Of a DNA stretch of 13,317 nt, positions 1 through 6,577 are shown piece after piece. The position numbers and the translations under genes are program-made. The stretch's first letter is position 1; every line of letters starts with the position of its first letter. Location: assembly GCA_026396495.1 (NCBI GenBank), contig JAPLWR010000018.1, forward strand, positions 1 to 13,317, given 5' to 3'. Origin of the DNA: Candidatus Magasanikiibacteriota bacterium (GTDB lineage Bacteria > Patescibacteriota > Patescibacteriia > Magasanikbacterales > UBA10003). A model generated the notes under the pieces. It saw only the letters and a program-made list of their open reading frames with translations, was not told the origin of the DNA and made no database searches.

Positions 1-1755
1 AGGAAATTCTTTTGCTACCACCAGCCGACCACTGTCATTTTCTATTCGAACGATTCCATCGTCCGAAGCAGACAGAAGAAAATCACCCACAGCACATTTA
101 CCGCGCAAAGTAGAAAGCCAAGTACCATCACCAGATTTGGCTTCGGCCACTCCTTCAACCATTCCCTTGTCTGTAACAACTTCACAGCGATTGATGGTTT
201 TGCCTTTTTCTTCCACGCTAGTAAAAAGCCAAGCTTTGTGACGAGAAAAATAAACCTTAGCGCCCAGCAACTTACCGCGGATTGGTGTAAGCGACACTTT
301 GTCATTCAGTCCGTGACCTTTGGCATCAAAAACAAATCCAGTAGTAAAGGCCCCGGCCTGATAAATCCCCAGACCAAAATGTTCGCCCACCCAAAAGGCA
401 GTATTTTCTGACAGAGTGTCTCCAATATGTTCCTGACCAAGAGTGCCATTGCGCCACAAGGCGCCATTGTGGGTCCAGTAACGGCTATAACTATTAGCAT
501 CAAAGTTAGCTCGACCGCGGTATTCTTCCACCGCAGTTTTTTCCGGAGCTTCACCAAGAGCTAAAGTCACCATCTGCCCACCCTGGCCAACCATGGTCCG
601 GCGTAAGCTCAAACGAAAACGGAGAGAAGGATCGGGATTACCGCCAAAAAGAACGGTTTTATCTTCCCTCTTGAACTCACCCTTTTCGTTATAGACAAAC
701 AACAAACGCTTGTCCTGCCAGGCGGCATTTAGAATCACACCACTAGTTTTAAAAATCGTAGAACAAATTACTTTGCCCTTGATTACGATTTTTTCTTTTA
801 CCGGCAGCGCATTCAATTTGCCACAATTGGGACAGATGGCTCGGCTATGTTCTGTTCCACAAACACCACACTTAGTCCAACGCATTTGCAAAAGCAGATC
901 GATAGGAAATTCCTCTCGCAAATCTTTTTCAAACACGCGGCGGAAATATTCCAGCAAATCATCTGGCAACACGCCGTAAGGAATAGCTGGTTTGGGGTAA
1001 CGCACTTCAGGATTAAACACGGTAATTCTTTTCAGGGGCCGCTCATCATGCGGCACTTTCTTGGTTTTATTCTTAGGCAGATAAACTCCACCATAAGGAT
1101 CAACCAAGAGTAGCGACTGAAAAGCCATTACATTGAATGAGTACCAATCCGAACCTTCGCCATAGGGACGGAAGAGAACTGGACTAGACTCTTGTGGATC
1201 GCAAAGAAGTGGATCTACAAAACGCGTGGTGAAAACTTTGCACAGGTAAGGACCAAACTGAAAGCTGTCCGCATCAATAAAGTAAGCCTCGGTCCCCTGC
1301 ACCAGAATATTCAGATCATTGAAATCTCCAATCACAATCTGAGAATGATGCAGACCAGTTACGGTAGAATGAATGTCCAGAAAAATTTTCCGAACCTCTT
1401 CCTGAGACACGCCTTTGTCTCTAAAGCTGCGCTCACTAAAACGCCGCAGAGTTTCTGTTGGGGCCACAATTTTCATGGCGTAACCAATCAAGTTACCCTG
1501 AGCATCCTGCACCAAACCTTGGGGAACAATCACTCGTCCCGGCAAACCCTGAGGGAAAGCTGGCAGTTTGGAACGCTGTTCCAAAAGCCTGAGTCTGGCT
1601 GCTTCTTGTTCATTAGGTAAACCATCAAAATGCGGATGAGCTGGGGGTTTAAAAATCTTGATAGCCGTATTGCCTACCTTGTAGACCTCAGCTTCTCCCC
1701 CAACACCCAGAAGCTTGTTCAAAGCAATCTTTCTAGAGTTGAGGAAAGCTTCCAT
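1..1755 (-). CDS. Serine/threonine-kinase-like protein with zinc ribbon and beta-rich C-terminal region (C-terminus beyond window)
   Basis: An open frame of 585 codons runs from ATG at 1755 off the left edge with no stop, so the C-terminus is missing. The N-terminal third is kinase-like: glycine-rich loop GVGGEAEVY (residues 17-25), lysine in AIKIF (K33), a possible alpha-C glutamate (E49 or E51), catalytic-loop equivalent GDFNDLN (143-149) and metal-binding segment IDADSF (160-165). A CxxC-x8-CxxC zinc ribbon follows (C296, C299, C308, C311), then about 270 residues rich in short beta-like stretches, including LLSASDDGIVRIE near residue 561, which resembles a propeller blade. A strong AAGGAGG site precedes the start, and only two bases separate it from the phosphatase stop, so the two are co-transcribed. 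From known families, kinase plus PP2C plus zinc ribbon resembles the TerY-P signalling triad; a vWA partner would lie beyond the left edge. It probably phosphorylates proteins that the neighbour dephosphorylates (inference). No membrane segment is evident. Confidence 0.8.
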   Translation of the reverse strand, partial: MEAFLNSRKIALNKLLGVGGEAEVYKVGNTAIKIFKPPAHPHFDGLPNEQEAARLRLLEQRSKLPAFPQGLPGRVIVPQGLVQDAQGNLIGYAMKIVAPTETLRRFSERSFRDKGVSQEEVRKIFLDIHSTVTGLHHSQIVIGDFNDLNILVQGTEAYFIDADSFQFGPYLCKVFTTRFVDPLLCDPQESSPVLFRPYGEGSDWYSFNVMAFQSLLLVDPYGGVYLPKNKTKKVPHDERPLKRITVFNPEVRYPKPAIPYGVLPDDLLEYFRRVFEKDLREEFPIDLLLQMRWTKCGVCGTEHSRAICPNCGKLNALPVKEKIVIKGKVICSTIFKTSGVILNAAWQDKRLLFVYNEKGEFKREDKTVLFGGNPDPSLRFRLSLRRTMVGQGGQMVTLALGEAPEKTAVEEYRGRANFDANSYSRYWTHNGALWRNGTLGQEHIGDTLSENTAFWVGEHFGLGIYQAGAFTTGFVFDAKGHGLNDKVSLTPIRGKLLGAKVYFSRHKAWLFTSVEEKGKTINRCEVVTDKGMVEGVAEAKSGDGTWLSTLRGKCAVGDFLLSASDDGIVRIENDSGRLVVAKEFP

Positions 1756-1757
1756 TT

Positions 1758-2591
1758 TCACCCCTCCTTGCGTCGCACCACCACCAAAGTAGTATCATCA
1801 GGCAAATGTCCTGGTTCTACTTTGATAACGCCAGTGCGTTGATCAAAAATTTTCAATTCCCGATTGACTTGAGTCAAGTACCGGCGCAATTGATCAGGAT
1901 TCTTAAAGAAACGATCATCTTGCCACAGCTCTTCCACAGGCTTCACAACTTCTGTTTGACCAGACATTTTCAAACCCTGGGCCTGCACCAAATCTTTCAT
2001 TCCGTCTGTACCAACTATCAGGTTCTCCAACTGTTCGGTTGGCAAACTTCTGATAATCCTCAAACGAAAAAGATCCGGGCCACCCAAAGTAGTATTCACC
2101 AAAGCATAAGCCAAATATGGCGGCTTGTTACCAGCAAAGGGCAACAGCTCAATCATTTCACCATTCAAGAAAAACATTCCGTCGCCTACGGCGAACAAAA
2201 ATGTTTCCTGATTAGTGATGATTGCTCCCAAAGCTGTGAAAAGAAAATAATCCTCTATGGTTTGAGAAAAACTTCCACCCATGGCGTTGGCCAAAATTCT
2301 AATGGCCGCCAAAGTATCTTGCCTTGATCTTTCCAAGACTGCTTCCAAAGCAGAAACAGAAAAATCATCCATCTTAGCCAAATTACGATTTAAAGATTCG
2401 GCTAAGATACCCGCTCCCAAATTAGCTCCCACTTCACTATGCATTCCGGCACTACAACCATCAGAAACCAGGACCACTAGAGCCTTCTCCCCTACAATCA
2501 CCCGCCAGGCATCCTGATTGTTCTTCTGGCTGTGAATATGGTCTTTACCAATAATTGTGCCACTAGCTACTTCCCATTTATCTTTCAGCAT
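1758..2591 (-). CDS. PP2C-family protein serine/threonine phosphatase
   Basis: This 277-residue protein carries the metal-binding motifs of PP2C (PPM) phosphatases in the expected order: NNQDA near residue 24, VSDGCSAG near 42, AVGDG near 134, GTDGM near 194 and PDDTTLVVV near 264. These aspartates bind the Mn/Mg pair that activates water to dephosphorylate Ser/Thr. Its length is typical of a single catalytic domain with no membrane segment, so it should be cytoplasmic. The ATG at 2591 has a GAGG ribosome site about seven bases upstream. The stop lies two bases before the kinase start, which indicates tight coupling and suggests the pair act on shared substrates or that the phosphatase resets the kinase. 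The upstream region holds two operator-like palindromes, so expression is probably controlled by the Nudix-type regulator encoded next to it. The classification is clear; the physiological substrate is unknown. Confidence 0.9.
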   Translation of the reverse strand: MLKDKWEVASGTIIGKDHIHSQKNNQDAWRVIVGEKALVVLVSDGCSAGMHSEVGANLGAGILAESLNRNLAKMDDFSVSALEAVLERSRQDTLAAIRILANAMGGSFSQTIEDYFLFTALGAIITNQETFLFAVGDGMFFLNGEMIELLPFAGNKPPYLAYALVNTTLGGPDLFRLRIIRSLPTEQLENLIVGTDGMKDLVQAQGLKMSGQTEVVKPVEELWQDDRFFKNPDQLRRYLTQVNRELKIFDQRTGVIKVEPGHLPDDTTLVVVRRKEG

Positions 2592-2619
2592 TTTTTCCTC
2601 TTATTTAATTTTGAATTGT

Positions 2620-2695
2620 AAGGAACTTTTCCTTTGGTTTATAACCTCGGGCCGATTGTCCCCTCCCATAACGAGGCCAACGGGGTCCAATGTTA
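2620..2695 (-). promoter_or_regulatory. Potentially structured 5' leader of the phosphatase-kinase operon
   Basis: Read on the minus strand, the region between the operators and the phosphatase start is locally GC-rich inside an AT-rich intergenic region and has several possible stems. One pairs ATTG..CCCC with GGGG..CAAT (about 2660-2692). A competing one pairs CCTCG (2672-2676) with CGAGG (2645-2649). A short GGTT/AACC palindrome lies at 2636-2646, and a perfect six-base stem AAGGAA/TTCCTT at 2620-2634 sits about 30 bases before the start codon. The first two stems share bases and are mutually exclusive, as in a conformational switch. No known riboswitch is recognised, and the ribosome site itself (near 2598) is not visibly paired. 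The role is inferred. Confidence 0.35.
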
Positions 2696-2697
2696 TA

Positions 2698-2714
2698 AGT
2701 GTATTTTACACACT
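2698..2714. promoter_or_regulatory. Operator-like palindrome 1 (AGTGTA-N5-CACACT)
   Basis: AGTGTA, five bases, CACACT forms an inverted repeat with 5 of 6 positions matching. It has the same half-site and spacing as the sites at 2757-2773 and 3506-3522. It lies upstream of the phosphatase-kinase operon and abuts a TATAGT-like -10 candidate (minus strand, 2712-2717), where a bound protein would block transcription. The likely ligand is the Nudix-type winged-helix regulator encoded at 2817-3497 (inference). Confidence 0.55.
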
Positions 2715-2756
2715 ATATTGAACTATATTTAGAGGCACATAGGTGTGATAGTTTAA

Positions 2757-2773
2757 AGTGTATTTATTACACT
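2757..2773. promoter_or_regulatory. Operator-like palindrome 2 (AGTGTA-N5-TACACT)
   Basis: A perfect 6+6 inverted repeat, AGTGTA and TACACT separated by TTTAT. Its centre is 59 bases from the centre of the site at 2698-2714, compatible with two dimers binding the same promoter region or looping. Between the two lie a tandem ten-base near-repeat (ACTATATTGA, ACTATATTTA; 2712-2731) and a CACA/TGTG inverted pair (2736-2747). No convincing -35/-10 pair could be fixed for the operon here. Confidence 0.6.
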
Positions 2774-2816
2774 AAGTATTAATAAAAAAATATAAAGGCC
2801 CACCACCAATTCTCCC

Positions 2817-3497
2817 CTACCCCAGAATCTCCACCGGTTGAACCCTTTTAGAAACAAACTTATACAACTCAGCCGGACGATTGGCCTTAAACAATTCTTG
2901 ATGTCCTGTTTTCTTCAAAATTTTCAAAGACAAAATTTTCTTTCTGAAATTTCTTTTATCTAATTTTTTGCCTAAAATAGTTTCATAAACCACTTGCAAA
3001 GCAGTTAGAGTAAACTCTTCGGCTAAAAGACTGGCTACAATATTACTTTCCAATAATCTTTCTTGTAATCTTTCTACTGCCGCTTGGACCATGTCCCTGT
3101 GATCATAAGCTAATTTAGGTAAACGCTTTACAGAAAACCATCTAATCTCCCCATATTCTTGGGTGGTTTTGATTTCTACCTTGTCAGCATTAAGCAAAGT
3201 TAAATAAGCTACAGATACTACTCTACCAAAAGGATCACGCTCCACTTCTCCAAAAGTGGATAGCTGCTCAAAATGAGGATCTTTAATTCCAGTATTATCT
3301 TTGGTTAAACGCCAAACTGCCTCGTCTAAAGATTCATCCCCTCCCACTAAACCGCCTGGAGCGGCCCAGGTATCTTGATAAGGGTCTTTTTTCATCTTAA
3401 TCAACAAAACATGCAATTGATTATCAATCAAAGAAAAGATGATTGGATCAACAGCAATTACGGCAAACTTATATTTTTTCTCTACTGGTTTTGTCAT
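2817..3497 (-). CDS. NrtR-like transcriptional regulator (degenerate Nudix domain plus C-terminal winged helix)
   Basis: This 226-residue protein has a Nudix fold at residues 10-145 and a C-terminal helix-turn-helix-like region from about 158 to 220, with the FTLTALQ, LDKRNFRKK and RPAELYKF signatures of NrtR-type regulators. The Nudix box starts at G49 and keeps G49, E55, R63 and G70. The REUxEE core, however, reads R63-L64-T65-K66-D67-N68, so the catalytic glutamates are replaced by L, D and N. Such loss is known in NrtR proteins, which use the domain to sense ADP-ribose-like ligands instead of hydrolysing them. The gene starts at ATG 3497 without a Shine-Dalgarno sequence, just after a palindrome at 3506-3522 that matches two sites in front of the downstream phosphatase-kinase operon. 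That points to autoregulation and local control. In known systems NrtR controls NAD metabolism; no NAD gene is seen here, so the ligand and regulon are open. Confidence 0.82.
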   Translation of the reverse strand: MTKPVEKKYKFAVIAVDPIIFSLIDNQLHVLLIKMKKDPYQDTWAAPGGLVGGDESLDEAVWRLTKDNTGIKDPHFEQLSTFGEVERDPFGRVVSVAYLTLLNADKVEIKTTQEYGEIRWFSVKRLPKLAYDHRDMVQAAVERLQERLLESNIVASLLAEEFTLTALQVVYETILGKKLDKRNFRKKILSLKILKKTGHQELFKANRPAELYKFVSKRVQPVEILG

Positions 3498-3505
3498 ATT
3501 GTGTT

Positions 3506-3522
3506 AGTGTATTCTATACACA
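3506..3522. promoter_or_regulatory. Operator-like palindrome 3 (AGTGTA-N5-TACACA) at the regulator's start
   Basis: AGTGTA-TTCTA-TACACA shares half-site and spacing with the two palindromes in front of the phosphatase gene. It is enclosed by a wider inverted pair TGTTAGT/ACTAACA (3502-3508 and 3524-3530). It lies 9-25 bases before the regulator start and covers the predicted transcription start near 3515, the position expected for autorepression. Confidence 0.6.
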
Positions 3523-3549
3523 TACTAACATTTCCTTAAAATTCGTCAA
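3522..3549 (-). promoter_or_regulatory. Predicted promoter of the Nudix-type regulator
   Basis: On the minus strand TTGACG (3544-3549) and TAGTAT (3522-3527) are separated by 16 bases and resemble sigma-70 -35 and -10 boxes. Transcription would start near 3515, within the operator-like palindrome, leaving a leader of less than 20 bases. It sits in the 70-base gap after argS. Confidence 0.5.
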
Positions 3550-3567
3550 GGGAGTTATCCACATCCC

Positions 3568-5268
3568 CTACATTTCCTTAATAATAGGGACTCCTAAAAT
3601 AGTTAGTCCACTTTCTAAAACTTGTTTAGTAGATCTAATTAATTCCAAACGAGAGGACATTAATTGAGGTGTATTGGCCCTCATCACCGGGCAATTTTCA
3701 TAAAAATCACTAAAATCCTGACAGAGTTCAAAAAGATACTTAGCCAATTGTGAGGGATCCTGTCTCTCCCCTGCTTCTTGCAAGACACCAGCCATGGCTG
3801 CTAATTTCAAAATAAGTTTCTTTTCAAAAACAGAAACCAATAAAGAGTAATCCACTTTCAATTTTGTTTTGACTTTTTCTAAAATACTATTCATCCTAGC
3901 TAAACTATATTGCAAATAGGGGGCGGTAAAACCTTCAAAGGAAACTGCTTCTTTAATGTCAAAAGCAATCTTCTGACTGCTACCAACTTTTACCATACTA
4001 AATTTCAAAGCGCCAAAGGCTAAAGCCTCGGCCGTTTTCTGCAATTTAATCTTGCTCCATTCAGGATGTCTTTTTTGAGTTTCTGCTTCAGCTATTCTCA
4101 AAGCCTCATCCCTAACCATTTCATAAAGAATTACATTACCAGATCTAGAAGCCATTTTTTCTCCCCCAGGCAAAGTAACTAACTCACAAGCAATGTGAGA
4201 CATTTTATATTTAAACCCACCTATTTCCAAAATCTTAAATAATTGTTGAAAATAAAACTTTTGTTCTGCCCCAGTTAAATTAATACTGCTAGTCACTTGC
4301 GGAAGTTTTTGAGCCTTAACTTTAGCCAAACCTAAATCAGAAGTTAGGTACAATCCAGCTCCATCGCTTTTTCTAAGTAAACCAATATCCAAGCCGTACT
4401 TTTTTAAATCAATAATAATTGCACCGCCCTCACCCACCTCAGCAATTTTCTTTTTTAACAACTCATCCACCTCTTTTTGACCCAGATCCTTCACATCTTT
4501 CTCATAAAAAACAATTTTGTGTTTCACCCCAAGTTCCGCAAAAATTTTCTTAAAACCGTCTAAACTCCATTGTCTAGTTTGTAAAAATGTCTTCCAGATA
4601 TATTTATCTTTGGCTTCTAATAATTTCAACATCGCCTTAGATTCTTCAGCATGATCTGGATGATCTTTTAAATAAGTACTGGCTTCAGCATAAATTTGTC
4701 CTAACCATTTTTGTTTGTCAGCTGGAGGAATTTCACCCCGATGTAATTCCATCAACCCCCAAAGACACTTAGCCACGTGCGCCCCAAAATCATTAATATA
4801 ATTAGCCCTAACAACCTTTGCTCCTAAAGTTTCATAAATATTAGCCAAGGCATTACCCAAACACATGATTCTTAAATGTCCAACATGGACTTCTTTGTGA
4901 GTATTGTTAGATGGATACTCAATTAAAATATTTTCACCCTTCTTTATATTACTTTGCCCATACTTATTTTTTTTCTTCTTAATTTCTGCTAAAACTAAAC
5001 TAGCCACAACACCAGGATTGAGAAAAAAATTAACATACGGCCCAGCAGCTTCTACTTTTTCTAATAAAGAATTTTTTTTCTTGTTCAATTCCTCAATTAA
5101 CAGCTTGGCAGTCTCTATTGGATTTTTGCCTATTTTTTTAGCCAAACCAAAACAAGCCAAGGACAGATCCCCCATTTTACTATCAGGTGGTACAACTAAA
5201 TCATCTGGTTTGATATCCCATTCTACCGGTAGACCTTTAATAACTTGTTTTTTAATTTCTAATAGCAT
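3568..5268 (-). CDS. argS: Arginyl-tRNA synthetase
   Basis: This class I synthetase charges tRNA-Arg. With the start at ATG 5268 it has 566 residues, close to the family norm. It begins with an N-terminal additional domain containing the KMGDLSL signature, then a catalytic domain with HVGH (about residue 128, the HIGH motif) and KMASRSGN (about 371, the KMSKS-equivalent loop), and ends in a helical DALR anticodon-binding domain with SLARM and a typical GLTILGVPIIKEM end. The frame stays open upstream to 5316, but the extra codons would be encoded by the large hairpin at 5281-5347 and look unlike the family, so the 5268 start is preferred. No Shine-Dalgarno sequence precedes it. It lies downstream of tyrS in the synthetase operon, and the hairpin between may adjust its expression. 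Confidence 0.95.
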   Translation of the reverse strand: MLLEIKKQVIKGLPVEWDIKPDDLVVPPDSKMGDLSLACFGLAKKIGKNPIETAKLLIEELNKKKNSLLEKVEAAGPYVNFFLNPGVVASLVLAEIKKKKNKYGQSNIKKGENILIEYPSNNTHKEVHVGHLRIMCLGNALANIYETLGAKVVRANYINDFGAHVAKCLWGLMELHRGEIPPADKQKWLGQIYAEASTYLKDHPDHAEESKAMLKLLEAKDKYIWKTFLQTRQWSLDGFKKIFAELGVKHKIVFYEKDVKDLGQKEVDELLKKKIAEVGEGGAIIIDLKKYGLDIGLLRKSDGAGLYLTSDLGLAKVKAQKLPQVTSSINLTGAEQKFYFQQLFKILEIGGFKYKMSHIACELVTLPGGEKMASRSGNVILYEMVRDEALRIAEAETQKRHPEWSKIKLQKTAEALAFGALKFSMVKVGSSQKIAFDIKEAVSFEGFTAPYLQYSLARMNSILEKVKTKLKVDYSLLVSVFEKKLILKLAAMAGVLQEAGERQDPSQLAKYLFELCQDFSDFYENCPVMRANTPQLMSSRLELIRSTKQVLESGLTILGVPIIKEM

Positions 5269-5280
5269 AAAAATTTGAGA

Positions 5281-5347
5281 GGGTTTATATTTTCTTTTTT
5301 GCAGACGCGGCGACAAGTCCGCAGCGCAAAAAAGACAATATAAACCC
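5281..5347 (-). repeat. 67-base near-perfect hairpin between tyrS and argS
   Basis: Two 22-base arms (5281-5302 and 5326-5347) are inverted copies with one mismatch. They enclose a 23-base loop that can itself form a GCGG/CCGC stem (5307-5310 with 5319-5322). It starts 9 bases after the tyrS stop and ends 12 bases before the argS start. The stem contains A6/T6 tracts rather than a T-run following it, so it is not a classical intrinsic terminator for either strand. It could be an RNase III-type processing or stabilising site, a partial attenuator, or a small palindromic mobile repeat. Searching the genome for further copies would separate these possibilities. Confidence 0.8.
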
Positions 5348-5356
5348 GTAAAAACC

Positions 5357-6559
5357 TTATTTTATTTTCACAAAAAATCTGCTGCCTTTTTGAATAACAT
5401 CACCAGATTTTAATTCTAATTCAATTGATTCAGCCTTTTGATCATTTACTTTCACTCCACCTTGTTGCACTACTCGTCTAGCCTCGGCTTTACTTTTAAC
5501 AAAACCCGCCGCTACTAATACAGCCAAAATATTTTTGTCAGCCATTTTAATTTCTGGGATCTCATCCGGTATCTCTTTCTGGCAAAAAGTTTTCACAAAA
5601 TATTCTTGCGCGACCGTGGCGGCCTTTTCTCCATGATACATTTTGACAATCTCTCCAGCTAATTTTACTTTTAAATCCCGTGGATTAGCTCCCGCTTTTA
5701 ATTCCTTTTCCATCTTCTTAATCTCTTCCATTGATAAATAAGTGCAGTCAACAAAAACCTGAATAATTGCTTCATCTGGTAAAGCCATGGTTTTACCAAA
5801 CATATCATTAGGTTTTTCATCCAAACCAATACCTGTGCCTAAACTCTTACTCATTAATTTTTCTCCCGTGACTGGATTTTCTAATAAAGTAGTGGTCATA
5901 ACAATCTTTTCCCGATTCTGATAAGCCTTAACTAGCGCCCGTCCAGCTAACATATTAAAAGTTTGATCAGTGCCACCAATTTCTACATCAGCCTCTAAAG
6001 CCACAGAGTCATAACCTTGCATTAAAGGATAGAAAAATTCGTGCACATAAAGAGGTTTATTTTCTTTAATTCTTTTTTCAAAATTATCTCTCTCTAACAT
6101 TCTTTGTACAGTAAAGTGTGAGGCTAAATTAATACCGTCTTCAAAAGTTAATTTAGATAGCCACTCAGAATTAAACCGTAACTCAATTGGGTTTTCTTTA
6201 TTATCAAAATCCAAAATTTTTCCAATTTGTTCTTTAAAAGTTTTTAAGTTAGCCAAAACATCTTCTTTAGTCAAACGTTTACGCATAGCATTCTTATCAC
6301 TGGGGTCTCCAATCATGGCTGTAAAATCTCCAATCAAAACAATGATCTTATGACCCAAGTCATGCAAACGACGTAAAATTATATAATTAGTAGCATGGCC
6401 CAAGTGCACGTAGGTAGCAGTAGGATCAATGCCCATATAAATCCTTAATTGCTTACCAGAAGACAACATCTCTTTAAACTCTTTGGGAGTGGGATAAACT
6501 GTGTCAATAGAACGAGTTAAAATTTCTTCAATTTTTTTTACATCTGTATTTATTTTCAT
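5357..6559 (-). CDS. tyrS: Tyrosyl-tRNA synthetase
   Basis: This class I synthetase charges tRNA-Tyr. The 400-residue protein has the signatures of bacterial TyrRS: MGIDPTA followed by HLGH (residues 52-55), the tyrosine pocket segments YPLMQGYDS (177-185) and GGTDQ (195-199), and KLMSKS (234-239). It ends with an S4 RNA-binding domain (about 338-400, with AEARRVVQQGGVKVN) that contacts the long variable arm of tRNA-Tyr. The ATG at 6559 has no clear Shine-Dalgarno sequence and lies 18 bases after the transporter stop, indicating co-transcription with valS and the transporter. No T-box leader is visible. All motifs are intact. Confidence 0.96.
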   Translation of the reverse strand: MKINTDVKKIEEILTRSIDTVYPTPKEFKEMLSSGKQLRIYMGIDPTATYVHLGHATNYIILRRLHDLGHKIIVLIGDFTAMIGDPSDKNAMRKRLTKEDVLANLKTFKEQIGKILDFDNKENPIELRFNSEWLSKLTFEDGINLASHFTVQRMLERDNFEKRIKENKPLYVHEFFYPLMQGYDSVALEADVEIGGTDQTFNMLAGRALVKAYQNREKIVMTTTLLENPVTGEKLMSKSLGTGIGLDEKPNDMFGKTMALPDEAIIQVFVDCTYLSMEEIKKMEKELKAGANPRDLKVKLAGEIVKMYHGEKAATVAQEYFVKTFCQKEIPDEIPEIKMADKNILAVLVAAGFVKSKAEARRVVQQGGVKVNDQKAESIELELKSGDVIQKGSRFFVKIK

Positions 6560-6577
6560 ACTAACTAATTTTATATT

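Noticed and set aside
42-557. Two short minus-strand ORFs in the left region
   Set aside because: They are in other frames of the long kinase coding frame that runs off the left edge, so they are shadows.
2636-2695. Integron attC-like site
   Set aside because: Some GTTA/TAAC-like core bases are present, but the paired R/L box layout is not, and no integrase or cassette structure is nearby.
5269-5316. Upstream extension of argS by 16 residues
   Set aside because: The extra codons lie in the large hairpin and the added residues do not resemble the start of ArgRS; the ATG at 5268 fits the family.
5281-5347. Hairpin as a simple intrinsic terminator after tyrS
   Set aside because: No T-run follows the stem on either strand and the T6 tract lies inside the stem, so another role is more likely.
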